From Micromonospora gifhornensis (GTDB lineage: Bacteria > Actinomycetota > Actinomycetes > Mycobacteriales > Micromonosporaceae), in assembly GCF_016863515.1 (NCBI RefSeq), contig NZ_BOPA01000001.1:1-64000 (forward strand): a stretch of DNA of 64,000 nucleotides. Direction: 5' to 3'. The translations under genes were made by a program, and so were the position numbers. The notes under the pieces are model-generated. The model made no database searches, was not told where the DNA came from, and saw only the letters and a program-made list of their open reading frames with translations. Positions 16,750-25,958 of the stretch are shown in pieces (positions within the stretch are counted from its first letter, which is position 1; every line of letters starts with the position of its first letter).

Positions 16750-18735
16750 ATGAGCGTCCCGTCCACCACACCGCGCCCCGTCGCGGCCAATTCCGTGTGG
16801 CCCCGGCTGGAGCCGCTGCTGCCCCAGGTGACCAAGCCCATCCAGTACGTCGGTGGCGAGCTGGGTGCAGTGGTCAAGGACTGGGACTCGGCGACCGTAC
16901 GTTGGGCGCTGATGTACCCGGACGCGTACGAGGTCGGCCTGCCCAACCAGGGCGTGCAGATCCTCTACGAGGTGCTCAACGAACTGCCCGACACCCTCGC
17001 CGAGCGGACCTACGCGGTCTGGCCGGACCTGGAGAAGCTGATGCGCGCCCATGGCGTGCCGCAGTTCACCGTCGACGCGCACCGGCCGGTGCGCGACTTC
17101 GACCTGTTCGGCGTGTCGTTCGCCACCGAGCTGGGGTATACGAACCTGCTCGCCGCGATCGACCTGGCCGGCATCCCGCTGCTCGCGGCGGACCGGACCG
17201 ACGCCGACCCGGTGATCGTGGCCGGCGGGCACGCCGCGTTCAACCCGGAGCCCATCGCCGACTTCGTCGACGCCGCGGTGCTGGGCGACGGCGAGGAGGC
17301 GGTCCTGGAGATCACCGCGATTCTCCGGGACTGGAAGGCCGAGGGGTGCCCGGGTGGCCGCGACGAGCTGCTGCTGCGGCTGGCGCGTACCGAGAGCGTC
17401 TACGTGCCGCGTTTCTACGACGTGGACTACCTGCCCGACGGCCGGATCCAGCGGGTCGTGCCGAACCGGGCGGACGTGCCGTTCCGGGTGCACAAGCGCA
17501 CGACGATGGACCTGGACGCCTGGCCGTACCCGAAGAAGCCTCTGGTACCGCTGGCCGAGACGGTGCACGAGCGGTACGCGGTGGAGATCTTCCGGGGTTG
17601 CACCCGGGGTTGCCGGTTCTGCCAGGCCGGCATGATCACCCGACCGGTACGCGAGCGGTCCATCACCACCGTCGGGCAGATGGTGCAGCAGGGGCTGGAG
17701 TTCTCCGGCTTCCACGAGGTGGGGCTGCTGTCGCTCTCCTCGGCCGACCACTCCGAGATCGGCGACATGTGCTCCGGCCTGGCCGAGCAGTACAAGGGCA
17801 CGAACGTGTCGCTGTCGCTGCCCTCGACCCGGGTGGACGCGTTCAACATCGAGTTGGCCCAGGAGCTGTCCCGCAACGGGCGGCGGACCGGTCTGACCTT
17901 CGCCCCGGAGGGCGGGTCGGAGCGGATCCGCAAGGTCATCAACAAGATGGTCTCCAAGGACGACCTGATCCGTACGGTGGTCACCGCGTACACCAACGGC
18001 TGGCGGCAGGTGAAGCTCTACTTCATGTGCGGCCTGCCCACCGAGACGGACTCCGACGTCCTGGAGATCGCCGACATGGCCCACGAGGTCATTCGGGCCG
18101 GCCGGGCCGCCACCGGTTCCAAGGACATCCGCTGCACGGTCTCCATCGGCGGGTTCGTGCCGAAGCCGCACACCCCTTTCCAGTGGGCGGCGATGGAACG
18201 GCCGGAGGTCATCGACGGCCGACTCAAGCTGCTCAAGCAGGCGATCAACGCGGACCGCTCGCTGGGCCGCGCGATCGGTTTCCGCTACCACGACGGTGAG
18301 CCGTCGCTGATCGAGGGCCTGCTGTCCCGGGGCGATCGCCGGGTCGGCGCGGTGATCCGCAAGGTCTGGGAGAACGGCGGCCGGTTCGACGGCTGGAGCG
18401 AGCACTTCTCGTACCAGCGCTGGGTGGAGGCCGCCGCCGAGGTGCTGCCGACCTTCGGCGTGGACCTCGACTGGTACACCACCCGTGAGCGTGACGAGCT
18501 GGAGGTCCTGCCCTGGGACCACCTGGACTCGGGCCTGGACAAGGACTGGCTCTGGCAGGACTGGCAGGACGCGCTCAGCGAGTACGAGCAGGACGACTGC
18601 CGGTGGACACCGTGTTTCGACTGCGGCGTCTGCCCGACCATGGACACCGAGATCCAGATCGGCCCCACCGGCCGGAAGCTGCTCCCGTTGACCCCGGTCA
18701 ACGGACTGAAGCTGCCCACCGGCGCCCAGCAGTGA
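16750..18735 (+). CDS. TIGR03960 family B12-binding/radical SAM protein
   Basis: A 661-residue protein. The N-terminal third resembles a cobalamin-binding-like domain (PDAYEVGLPNQG, GGHAAFNPEP), followed by a radical SAM core with the cluster-binding cysteines C284, C288 and C291 in RGCTRGCRFC. A C-terminal region has the Cys-rich CRWTPCFDCGVCP segment. Proteins of this family sit next to a TIGR03936 partner and ahead of RNase E/G in many actinobacteria and other bacteria, exactly as here. The ATG at 16750 is chosen over the frame opening at 16681 because of the -10 box just upstream and family conservation. The reaction is not established. A link to RNA or tRNA modification is inference from neighbours. 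Confidence 0.93.
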   Translation: MSVPSTTPRPVAANSVWPRLEPLLPQVTKPIQYVGGELGAVVKDWDSATVRWALMYPDAYEVGLPNQGVQILYEVLNELPDTLAERTYAVWPDLEKLMRAHGVPQFTVDAHRPVRDFDLFGVSFATELGYTNLLAAIDLAGIPLLAADRTDADPVIVAGGHAAFNPEPIADFVDAAVLGDGEEAVLEITAILRDWKAEGCPGGRDELLLRLARTESVYVPRFYDVDYLPDGRIQRVVPNRADVPFRVHKRTTMDLDAWPYPKKPLVPLAETVHERYAVEIFRGCTRGCRFCQAGMITRPVRERSITTVGQMVQQGLEFSGFHEVGLLSLSSADHSEIGDMCSGLAEQYKGTNVSLSLPSTRVDAFNIELAQELSRNGRRTGLTFAPEGGSERIRKVINKMVSKDDLIRTVVTAYTNGWRQVKLYFMCGLPTETDSDVLEIADMAHEVIRAGRAATGSKDIRCTVSIGGFVPKPHTPFQWAAMERPEVIDGRLKLLKQAINADRSLGRAIGFRYHDGEPSLIEGLLSRGDRRVGAVIRKVWENGGRFDGWSEHFSYQRWVEAAAEVLPTFGVDLDWYTTRERDELEVLPWDHLDSGLDKDWLWQDWQDALSEYEQDDCRWTPCFDCGVCPTMDTEIQIGPTGRKLLPLTPVNGLKLPTGAQQ

Positions 18736-18761
18736 TCTGATCGGGTCTCTCAACGAGGAGC

Positions 18762-19544
18762 ATGAAGATCAGTAAGAGACCACAGCCCGAAGGTGGCCAG
18801 GCGCCGGTCGTGCAGCGTGTGCGGATCCGGTACGCCAAACGCGGCCCGTTGCGGTTCACCTCGCACCGGGACTTCGCCCGGGCGTTCGAGCGTGCGTTGC
18901 GCCGCGCCGGCGTGCCGATGGCCTTCTCGCAGGGCTTCACCCCGCACCCCAAGATCTCGTACGCCAGTGCGGCGCCGACCGGGGTGGCGAGCGAGGCCGA
19001 GTACCTGGAGATCGGCCTGCGTGAACCGGTCGATCCCGACGCGCTGCGTCTGGCGCTGGACGCCGCGCTCTCGCCCGGCATCGACGTGCTCGACGCCGTG
19101 GTGGCCACCGGCAGCGGGTTGGCCGACCGGATCGAGGCGTCCCAGTGGCGCGTCGAGTTGCCGCAGGTCGATCCGGAGGTGCTCGCCAAGGCCGTGGCCG
19201 CGTTCAGCGCCGCCGAGGAGGTCCAGGTCGAGCGGATGACCAAACAGGGCCGGCGCACCTTCGACGCGCGGGCCGCAGTCATCTCCATCGATGTGGACGT
19301 TGCATCGGCGACGCCTTCCGAGGCATCAGCCGTACCGTGTGCGATACTCGAACTGGTTGTACGGCAGGTCACCCCGTCCGTACGACCCGATGACGTCCTT
19401 TCCGGCCTCCGCGTGGTGGCCGGCCTGGAGCCGCCGGTGGCCCCGAAGGTGATCCGGCTGGCTCAGGGCACGCTGACCGCGCAGGGTGCGATCGTGGATC
19501 CGCTGGACGCGGACCGCGACGGGGCAACCATCGGCGGACGCTGA
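18762..19544 (+). CDS. TIGR03936 family radical SAM-associated protein (DUF2344)
   Basis: A 260-residue protein with the conserved opening RIRYAKRGPLRFTSHRDFAR and GFTPHPKISYA of DUF2344. The partner of the radical SAM protein 26 bp upstream; the two are fused in some genomes. It carries no SAM cluster motif of its own. The start is slightly uncertain: GAGGAG at 18755-18760 leaves only 1 nt before the ATG at 18762, and a GTG at 18810 would begin just ahead of the conserved region. The last 25 residues are variable. Confidence 0.88.
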   Translation: MKISKRPQPEGGQAPVVQRVRIRYAKRGPLRFTSHRDFARAFERALRRAGVPMAFSQGFTPHPKISYASAAPTGVASEAEYLEIGLREPVDPDALRLALDAALSPGIDVLDAVVATGSGLADRIEASQWRVELPQVDPEVLAKAVAAFSAAEEVQVERMTKQGRRTFDARAAVISIDVDVASATPSEASAVPCAILELVVRQVTPSVRPDDVLSGLRVVAGLEPPVAPKVIRLAQGTLTAQGAIVDPLDADRDGATIGGR

Positions 19545-19593
19545 CCGACGGTTGGCGTCCAGGCAGGCAGACTTCGCCGGTCGCGCACGCCGT

Positions 19594-19655
19594 GCGCCCG
19601 GGGAAACACCTTTTGCGGCATCCCTGCGTGGCAGCGCTCACCCGCGCCCGGGGAA
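19594..19655 (+). repeat. Two 12-bp direct repeats in the rne leader
   Basis: GCGCCCGGGGAA occurs at 19594-19605 and again at 19644-19655, 50 bp apart, in the 131-bp gap ahead of rne. Both copies contain the palindrome CCCGGG. They may be structural parts of the leader RNA or a protein binding site; nothing more can be seen. Confidence 0.45.
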
Positions 19656-19675
19656 GCCAGAACTGGAGAACGTCC

Positions 19676-22600
19676 ATGCTCGAGAACGAGCCCGAGGGCG
19701 GCGAACAGACCGGTGCGAACCCGGCCGCCGAGCCCACCACCGTCGACGCGGCGAGCGGGGCCGGCGGCACCGCTGCGCCGCAGGAGACCACTGCCCCCGG
19801 AGCGGGTGGCACCACGTCACAGGACGCCACCGACACGGTGAGCGGTACGGCCGACCTGGCCGGCGTGCCCACCGGCGAGACACCGCCCCGGCGGCGGACC
19901 ACCCGGCGGCGCGCCACCCCGGTCAGCCAGCCCGAGCAGACCGACGCCCCGGTGGACGCGCAGAACACGCCGGCCGTGGGCAGTGCGGAAGCCCCGCAGG
20001 CAGAGGTCTTCGCCCCGGTCTCCGGTGACCTCGACGCCGCACCCAAGACCACGCGGCGACGCCGCAAGGCCACCACCGCGGCGAAGAGCACCGAGGAGCC
20101 CCTGGCCGCTGCCGAGGTCGAGGCGACCGCCGGTGACGTCGTACCGCCGGTCAAGGTGACCCGTACCCGGCGGCGGAAGGCCACGCCCGCGGCGGTCGAG
20201 CCGGCCGTCGAGACCCCGGCCGAGGTGCCGAGCGCCGAAGAGCCGGAGACCGCGGCCGAACCCGCCGCCGGAACCGACTTCGGAGCCGCAGCCGTCCCGG
20301 CCGAGAGCGCTGCCCCCGCACCTGACGAGTCCACCGAAGAGATCGAGCCGACGGCGGAGACGCCGACCGCGGGCGCGGCGGCAGAGCCGGCACCGGGCGC
20401 GGTGCCGCCACCGGTGACGCAGGTGCCACCGGCGCCGGAGGCGGTCGCGGAGCCGGAGCCTCGGTCGCGCCGCCGACGGGCCGCGCTCACCGCCCCGACG
20501 GTGCTGTTCATGGCCCCCGAGGAGATCACCGCGGCCCGTATCGCCGCCGCCGCGCTGGAGGCCGAGGAGGAGGTCGCCGAGGAACCGGCCGAACCCTCCC
20601 GCCGCCGGCGGCGCAGCCGGCGCGAGACCGAGCCGGTCGTGACGGTCGAGGCCGACGAGGAACCCGCCGTCGAGGAGGCCGAGGAGGCCGCCGAGGAGGA
20701 CGAGGACGAGGAGTCCGCCAGCGCCCGACGTCGCCGTCGGCGTGGTCGTCGGGGCCGGGGACGCGGCAAGGGTGGCGCGGAAGAGGCCGAGGACGGCGAG
20801 GCCGAGGAGGCCACCGCGACCGAGGACGGCGAGGCGGGGGAGACCGAAGCCGAGGCCGAGGCCGAGACCGACGAGAACGGCGACGACACCGAAGGCGACG
20901 GGTTGACCCGTCGGCGTCGTCGGCGTCGTCGGCGCGGTGCCGGTGACACCGAGGGCGCCGCCGATGACGGCGTGCCGACCGTGGTGAAGATCCGGGAGCC
21001 CCGTCGTACGGTCGACGAGGTGCAGGGCGTCTCCGGCTCGACCCGGCTGGAGGCCAAGCGGCAGCGCCGTCGGGACGGTCGTGAGCAGCGCCGTACGCGC
21101 CCGCCGATCCTCAGCGAGTCCGAGTTCCTGGCCCGCCGGGAAGCCGTCGACCGGGTGATGGCGGTACGCCAGCGCGGTGACCGCACCCAGATCGCGGTGC
21201 TCGAGGACGGCGTGCTGGTCGAGCACTACGTCACCCGCAGTTCCACCGGCACCATGGCCGGCAACGTCTACCTCGGCAAGGTGCAGAACGTGCTGCCCAG
21301 CATGGAGGCGGCGTTCGTCGACATCGGTCGCGGTCGCAACGCGGTGCTGTACGCCGGAGAGGTCAACTGGGACACCAGCGGCCTGGAGGGTCGGGCCCGC
21401 TCGATCGAGCAGGCCCTCAAGTCCGGCGACTCGGTGCTGGTGCAGGTCACCAAGGACCCGATCGGACACAAGGGCGCCCGGCTGACCAGCCACGTCGCGC
21501 TCTCGGGTCGGCACCTGGTGTACGTGCCCGGCGGCAACGCCTCCGGGATCAGCCGCAAGCTGCCCGACACCGAGCGCAAGCGCCTGCGTGACGTGCTGAA
21601 GAAGTTGGTGCCCGACGGCGCCGGGGTGATCGTCCGGACCGCGGCCGAGGGGGCCAGCGAGGACGAGTTGGCCCGCGACGTCAAGCGGCTCCAGGCGCAG
21701 TGGGAGGACATCCAGGCCAAGGCCGCCGAGGGCGGCGCGCCGGTGCTGCTCTACGAGGAGCCGGACCTGGTCATCCGGGTGGTCCGGGACCTGTTCAACG
21801 AGGACTTCCGCGAGCTGGTGATCGAGGGTGACCAGTCGTACGACATGGTCGAGTCGTACCTGTCGCACGTCTCGCCGGACCTGCTCGCCCGGCTGCGCCG
21901 GCACGTGGGCACCACTGACGTCTTCGCCGAGTACCGCATCGACGAGCAGATCCTCAAGGGGCTCGACCGTAAGGTCTTCCTGCCCTCCGGCGGCCACCTG
22001 GTCATCGACCGGACCGAGGCGATGACCGTGGTCGACGTCAACACCGGCAAGTACACAGGTGCCGGCGGCAACCTGGAGGAGACGGTCACCCGCAACAACC
22101 TGGAGGCGGCCGAGGAGATCGTCCGTCAGCTGCGGCTGCGCGACATCGGCGGCATCGTGGTGATCGACTTCATCGACATGGTGCTGGAGTCGAACCGGGA
22201 ACTGGTGTTGCGCCGGTTGACCGAGTGCCTGGGCCGGGACCGTACCAAGCACCAGGTCACCGAGATCACCTCGCTGGGCCTCGTGCAGATGACCCGTAAG
22301 CGGATCGGCGCCGGTCTGCTGGAGGCGTTCAGCGAGACCTGCGAGTGCTGCAAGGGCCGAGGCCTGGTGATCCACACCGAGCCGGTGCCGGAGAAGCCCC
22401 GCTCCGGTGGCGCGGAGAAGGTCAAGGCGGTCGCCTCGGCCGCTGCGCCGACGACGGCGGAGCAGCCGACCGCCTCGTCCCGGCGTCGGGCTCGCAAGAG
22501 CGCTGCGGCCGAGCGGGCCGTGGTGGAGGTCGCCGAGGTCGACGACACGAGCAGCGCCGACGCCGACTACCACGACACCATGGGCTACGACCTGTCGCGC

Positions 22601-22774
22601 TACGAGGCGGAGACCCCGGCCACGCCGGACGTCGCCGACAGTCAGCAGGGTGAGTCGGCTCGGCTGGCCGCACCGGACGACCCGGATGCGCTCGCCGAGG
22701 ACGACGAGGACGACAGCGGCTCCGGTCGCCGGCGCTCCCGCCGGGCCGGTGCTCGGCGCCGTACCCGGCCCTGA
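19676..22774 (+). CDS. rne: Ribonuclease E/G family endoribonuclease
   Basis: Single-strand-specific endoribonuclease for mRNA turnover and rRNA/tRNA processing, 1,032 residues. The first ~450 are disordered, Ala/Glu/Pro-rich, with recurring Arg-rich blocks ([41 protein letters not shown]). Then come an S1-like RNA-binding domain (GTMAGNVYLGKV, AFVDIGRGRNAVLY), the catalytic metal-binding Asp residues D787 (VDVNTGKYTG) and D831 (DFIDM), and a zinc-link CxxC at C889/C892. A basic/acidic tail follows 910. The catalytic half thus lies between two disordered arms, as in mycobacterial RNase E, unlike E. coli with only a C-terminal scaffold. The ATG at 19676 has GGAG 7 nt upstream. Confidence 0.95.
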   Translation: MLENEPEGGEQTGANPAAEPTTVDAASGAGGTAAPQETTAPGAGGTTSQDATDTVSGTADLAGVPTGETPPRRRTTRRRATPVSQPEQTDAPVDAQNTPAVGSAEAPQAEVFAPVSGDLDAAPKTTRRRRKATTAAKSTEEPLAAAEVEATAGDVVPPVKVTRTRRRKATPAAVEPAVETPAEVPSAEEPETAAEPAAGTDFGAAAVPAESAAPAPDESTEEIEPTAETPTAGAAAEPAPGAVPPPVTQVPPAPEAVAEPEPRSRRRRAALTAPTVLFMAPEEITAARIAAAALEAEEEVAEEPAEPSRRRRRSRRETEPVVTVEADEEPAVEEAEEAAEEDEDEESASARRRRRRGRRGRGRGKGGAEEAEDGEAEEATATEDGEAGETEAEAEAETDENGDDTEGDGLTRRRRRRRRRGAGDTEGAADDGVPTVVKIREPRRTVDEVQGVSGSTRLEAKRQRRRDGREQRRTRPPILSESEFLARREAVDRVMAVRQRGDRTQIAVLEDGVLVEHYVTRSSTGTMAGNVYLGKVQNVLPSMEAAFVDIGRGRNAVLYAGEVNWDTSGLEGRARSIEQALKSGDSVLVQVTKDPIGHKGARLTSHVALSGRHLVYVPGGNASGISRKLPDTERKRLRDVLKKLVPDGAGVIVRTAAEGASEDELARDVKRLQAQWEDIQAKAAEGGAPVLLYEEPDLVIRVVRDLFNEDFRELVIEGDQSYDMVESYLSHVSPDLLARLRRHVGTTDVFAEYRIDEQILKGLDRKVFLPSGGHLVIDRTEAMTVVDVNTGKYTGAGGNLEETVTRNNLEAAEEIVRQLRLRDIGGIVVIDFIDMVLESNRELVLRRLTECLGRDRTKHQVTEITSLGLVQMTRKRIGAGLLEAFSETCECCKGRGLVIHTEPVPEKPRSGGAEKVKAVASAAAPTTAEQPTASSRRRARKSAAAERAVVEVAEVDDTSSADADYHDTMGYDLSRYEAETPATPDVADSQQGESARLAAPDDPDALAEDDEDDSGSGRRRSRRAGARRRTRP

Positions 22775-22841
22775 CCTGAGCATGCTCGTGGTGGCCCCTC
22801 CCTGCGGTGACGTCCGCGAGGAGGGGCTGCTGCGTGCTCCC

Positions 22842-22860
22842 CGCCGGGCCGTGCCCGGCG
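22842..22860 (+). terminator. Hairpin after rne, probable terminator
   Basis: CGCCGGGC (22842-22849) and GCCCGGCG (22853-22860) form a perfect 8-bp stem with a 3-nt loop. A second weaker hairpin, GCCCCTCC/GGAGGGGC at 22794-22827, lies just before it. Neither has a strong U-tract. They separate rne from the rplU promoter. Confidence 0.45.
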
Positions 22861-22875
22861 TGGGGCGGGGGCGGT

Positions 22876-22905
22876 TTGGGGCGCAGGGCAGGCATGGCGT
22901 ACGCT
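22876..22905 (+). promoter_or_regulatory. Candidate housekeeping promoter of rplU-rpmA
   Basis: TTGGGG at 22876-22881 and TACGCT at 22900-22905 are separated by 18 nt. This gives a leader of about 140 nt before rplU containing GGCGCACCCTTGTGTGCC, which can fold as a hairpin. Leaders before L21 operons often regulate them, but I do not recognise a known motif here. Confidence 0.4.
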
Positions 22906-23049
22906 TGCCTGCGGCGCACCCTTGTGTGCCGAGTTCTCGCGTGCCCGCGCCGCCGTGCCTCTGCTACCCGGCGAGCCGCCGCGGGGACGACCGACCGGCA
23001 ACGGTGGGTAAAGACGCTAGCAGCCTCAACGACAGGGAGTGCGCCTCCG

Positions 23050-23364
23050 ATGTACGCGATCGTCAAGACCGGCGGCAAGCAGTACAAGGTCGCCGAAGGC
23101 GACGTGATCGAGGTCGAGAAGCTCGTCGGTGCTCCCGGCGACGCGGTGAAGCTCGCCGCGGTGCTCCTCGTCGACGGTGACGACCTGGTGACCGACGCGG
23201 CCAAGCTCGCGCAGGTCGAGGTGTCCGGCGAGATCGCCGCACACACCAAGGGCCCGAAGATCCGGATCCACAAGTTCAAGAACAAGACCGGCTACCACAA
23301 GCGCCAGGGTCACCGCCAGCCGCTGACCCAGGTCAAGGTGACCGGCATCTCCAGCGGGAAGTAG
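23050..23364 (+). CDS. rplU: 50S ribosomal protein L21
   Basis: Large-subunit ribosomal protein, 104 residues, the family's normal length. [18 protein letters not shown] at the start and [16 protein letters not shown] near the end are diagnostic. AGGGAG lies 10 nt before the ATG at 23050. The frame opening further upstream at 22807 has no conserved sequence. rpmA follows after 11 bp, and L21-L27-Obg is the standard bacterial order. Confidence 0.98.
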   Translation: MYAIVKTGGKQYKVAEGDVIEVEKLVGAPGDAVKLAAVLLVDGDDLVTDAAKLAQVEVSGEIAAHTKGPKIRIHKFKNKTGYHKRQGHRQPLTQVKVTGISSGK

Positions 23365-23375
23365 GTCGTCTCAAG

Positions 23376-23630
23376 ATGGCTCACAAAAAGGGTGCGTCCA
23401 GCTCGCGTAACGGCCGGGACTCCGCGGCCCAGCGGCTCGGCGTGAAGCGCTTCGGTGGTCAGGTCGTCAGCGCGGGCGAGATCATCGTCCGGCAGCGTGG
23501 CACCAAGTTCCACCCCGGTGACCTGGTCGGCCGCGGCGGAGACGACACGCTCTTCGCGCTGGCCGCCGGTGCGGTCCAGTTCGGCAGCAAGCGCGGTCGC
23601 AAGACCGTCAGCATCGTGCCGCAGCAGTAA
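23376..23630 (+). CDS. rpmA: 50S ribosomal protein L27
   Basis: Large-subunit protein whose N-terminus reaches toward the peptidyl-transferase centre. 84 residues, beginning [16 protein letters not shown], with the conserved [10 protein letters not shown] segment (about 39-48). It begins directly with the mature-type sequence and has no cleavable Firmicute-style extension. Probably cotranscribed with rplU, and followed by a terminator hairpin before obg. Confidence 0.98.
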   Translation: MAHKKGASSSRNGRDSAAQRLGVKRFGGQVVSAGEIIVRQRGTKFHPGDLVGRGGDDTLFALAAGAVQFGSKRGRKTVSIVPQQ

Positions 23631-23642
23631 CTCTCCGGCGTG

Positions 23643-23684
23643 AGCGGGCCGTGGACCTGATGTCCCGGCCCGCTTCGCCTTTTC
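23643..23684 (+). terminator. Rho-independent terminator after rpmA
   Basis: AGCGGGCC (23643-23650) pairs with GGCCCGCT (23667-23674), followed by the T-rich TCGCCTTTTC. This is one of the few clear stem-plus-U-run terminators in the window. Confidence 0.7.
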
Positions 23685-23720
23685 AGATGCGGGGCTGCTC
23701 CCCGCTGGAAGGATTGCGGC

Positions 23721-25205
23721 GTGACGATGTTCGTTGACCGGGTCGTCCTGCACCTGCAGGCCGGCGACGGTGGGCACGGCTGTGTCTCGATCCACCGGGA
23801 GAAGTTCAAGCCGTTCGGCGGCCCCGACGGGGGTAACGGCGGGCACGGCGGCAGCGTCTCCCTGGTGGTCGACCCGCAGGTGCACACGCTGCTCGACTTC
23901 CACTTCCGCCCGCACATCAAGGCGCAGAACGGTCGCGGGGGTGCCGGTTCCAACCGGGACGGCGCCAACGGCGCGGACCTGGTGATCACAGTGCCCAACG
24001 GCACGGTCGTGCAGACCCTCGACGGCACCGTGCTCGCTGACATGGTGGGTGCCGGCACGACCTTCGAGGTGGCCCGGGGTGGTCGTGGCGGCCGGGGCAA
24101 CGCCTCGTTGGCCAACGCCCGCCGGAAGGCCCCCGGCTTCGCCGAGCTGGGCGAGCCGGGTGAGCACTTGGACGTGGTGCTGGAACTCAAGAGCGTCGCC
24201 GACGTCGGTCTGGTGGGTTTCCCGTCGGCCGGTAAGTCGTCGCTGATCTCGGTGATCTCCGCAGCCAAGCCGAAGATCGCCGACTACCCGTTCACCACCC
24301 TGGTACCGAACCTCGGTGTGGTCCGGGTCGACAACCACACCTTCACCGTGGCCGACGTGCCCGGCCTGATCCCCGGTGCGGCCACCGGCAAGGGCCTGGG
24401 GCTGGAGTTCCTCCGGCACATCGAGCGGTGCGCCGTGCTGGTGCACGTCATCGACACCGCGACCCTGGAGCCGGGTCGGGACCCGTTGGCCGACATCGAC
24501 ACCATCGAGGCGGAACTCGCGGAGTACGGCGGTCTGGCCGACCGGCCCCGACTGGTCGCGTTGAACAAGATCGACGTGCCCGACGGGCGGGACCTGGCCG
24601 ACATCGTCCGGCCCGACCTTGAAGCGCGCGGACTGCGGGTCTACGAGGTGTCCGCAGCCACCCGGGAAGGGCTCAAGGAGCTCACCTACGCGATGGCGGA
24701 GCTGGTGGAGCAGTCGCGCGCCGCGGCGCCGCCGACCGAGCCGACCCGGATCGTGCTCCGGCCGAAGGCGGTCGACGACGCCGGCTTCACCATCGAGGCG
24801 GAGCAGGACGGCTCGTACACCGTGCGGGGTGTCCGACCCGAGCGGTGGGTGCGCCAGACGAACTTCGACAACGACGAGGCGGTGGGCTACCTCGCCGACC
24901 GGCTGGCCCGACTCGGTGTCGAGGACCAGTTGGCCAGGGCGGGCGCCCAACCGGGCGACCTGGTCCGCATCGGTGAGCGGGAGTTCGACTGGCAGCCGAC
25001 CCTCTACGCGGGTGCCGAGTTCACGCCCGGGAGCCGGGGACGTGACATCCGGCTGGAGGAGAAGTCGACCCGGGCGAGCGCGGCCGAACGGCTGGCGGCC
25101 CGCAAGGCTCGCCGGCAGCGGCCCGCCGACGAGGTGGAGGCGGCACCCGAGGGTACGGCGGCCACCGAGGGTACGGCGGCCATCGCGGCGGACGACGCCG
25201 AGTAG
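23721..25205 (+). CDS. obg: GTPase Obg
   Basis: Essential GTPase linked to 50S assembly and stress responses, 494 residues. The glycine-rich Obg fold is at 1-155 ([13 protein letters not shown]), followed by the G domain with P-loop GFPSAGKSS at 166-174, DVPGLI and NKID. The C-terminal OCT domain follows (about 345-425, [17 protein letters not shown]). The last ~55 residues are an unstructured tail with a duplicated [11 protein letters not shown]. The GTG has GGAAGG 8 nt upstream. Starting 36 bp after the rpmA terminator, it may be transcribed by read-through or a local promoter. Confidence 0.97.
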   Translation: MTMFVDRVVLHLQAGDGGHGCVSIHREKFKPFGGPDGGNGGHGGSVSLVVDPQVHTLLDFHFRPHIKAQNGRGGAGSNRDGANGADLVITVPNGTVVQTLDGTVLADMVGAGTTFEVARGGRGGRGNASLANARRKAPGFAELGEPGEHLDVVLELKSVADVGLVGFPSAGKSSLISVISAAKPKIADYPFTTLVPNLGVVRVDNHTFTVADVPGLIPGAATGKGLGLEFLRHIERCAVLVHVIDTATLEPGRDPLADIDTIEAELAEYGGLADRPRLVALNKIDVPDGRDLADIVRPDLEARGLRVYEVSAATREGLKELTYAMAELVEQSRAAAPPTEPTRIVLRPKAVDDAGFTIEAEQDGSYTVRGVRPERWVRQTNFDNDEAVGYLADRLARLGVEDQLARAGAQPGDLVRIGEREFDWQPTLYAGAEFTPGSRGRDIRLEEKSTRASAAERLAARKARRQRPADEVEAAPEGTAATEGTAAIAADDAE

Positions 25206-25229
25206 GCCGACGGCCGCCGCTGCGAAAGA

Positions 25230-25706
25230 TCAGGGGCGGTCGAGGGGATCGTCGAGTCGACCGCCGGTGCCGACGTTGTTCGACAGCAGCAGGCCCAGGG
25301 CCAGCATGCCGAAACCGAGCCCGAGGTGCAGGAAGTCGTCCGCGCCGTTGACCGGGATGAAGTTGGCGCTGCTGTCGTCCTCGGTCGCCCACCCGTACAG
25401 CCACAGGGCCAGGTAGACGGCCCCGCCGGCGGTCAGGAAGATCCGCGCGCCGGCCAGCCGGCGGGCCAGCACCAGCCCGATCAGGCCGAAGCCGAGATGC
25501 AGCAGGTTGTGCAGGATCGAGACCTGGAACAGGCCGAGCAGCTTCGCGCCGGAGTGGTGCCCGGCGAAGGTCATGTCGCCGTACCCGGTGGTGATGCCGG
25601 GGATGAAGCCTGCCACGCCGAGGACCAGGAAGAGGGCTGCCACGGCCAGGGCGGCGAGTTGGACGCGGCTACGTCCGGGCCGACCGCGGCGTGCGTGATG
25701 CGCCAT
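25230..25706 (-). CDS. DUF4383 membrane protein
   Basis: A 158-residue protein with four hydrophobic segments (about 14-34, 52-74, 84-104, 118-138) separated by short loops, and the FQVSILHNLLHLGFGLIG motif typical of DUF4383. No function is known. The ATG at 25706 has AGGGG about 8 nt upstream. It is divergent from the SRPBCC/alcohol-dehydrogenase operon, with stress-sigma-like promoter motifs facing both ways in the gap. Confidence 0.9.
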   Translation of the reverse strand: MAHHARRGRPGRSRVQLAALAVAALFLVLGVAGFIPGITTGYGDMTFAGHHSGAKLLGLFQVSILHNLLHLGFGLIGLVLARRLAGARIFLTAGGAVYLALWLYGWATEDDSSANFIPVNGADDFLHLGLGFGMLALGLLLSNNVGTGGRLDDPLDRP

Positions 25707-25808
25707 TGATGTCACCCCTGTGGATCTGGATACGCGCGCGGCCGAGGGGGCGGCGAGGCTGGGCACCGGCCTGGCGATCTCGCCGGCCCGTTGGTCCTCC
25801 ATTGTCGT

Positions 25809-25836
25809 AAGCCCAGCGGTGCTCCCGCAGCGAAAC
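25809..25836 (-). promoter_or_regulatory. Stress-sigma-like promoter toward the DUF4383 gene
   Basis: On the minus strand, GTTTCG (25831-25836) and GGGCTT (25809-25814) are separated by 16 nt, resembling the GTTT / GGGTA pattern of SigB/SigF-type promoters. The -10 match is imperfect. The -35 hexamer faces an identical one on the plus strand at 25888. Confidence 0.35.
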
Positions 25837-25887
25837 GACCAATCAGACACGACCCGGCACCTGTCGACCGGAAGCGCCTGACGTGTC

Positions 25888-25912
25888 GTTTCGTCGACCG
25901 CTGTCCGGGTAG
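25888..25912 (+). promoter_or_regulatory. Stress-sigma-like promoter of the SRPBCC-ADH operon
   Basis: GTTTCG (25888-25893), a 13-nt spacer and GGGTAG (25907-25912) fit the SigB/SigF-family consensus well. Transcription would start about 35-40 nt before the ATG at 25959. No TTGACA/TANNNT pair is seen at this place. Confidence 0.45.
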
Positions 25913-25958
25913 CGCTCGGAGTGGACGGTTCAACGCCGGACGTCCGAGTGGAGGAGAC

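Noticed and set aside
16636..18753. A long minus-strand frame opposite the TIGR03960 gene
   Set aside because: Shadow frame; the plus strand encodes a complete radical SAM protein with its three Cys.
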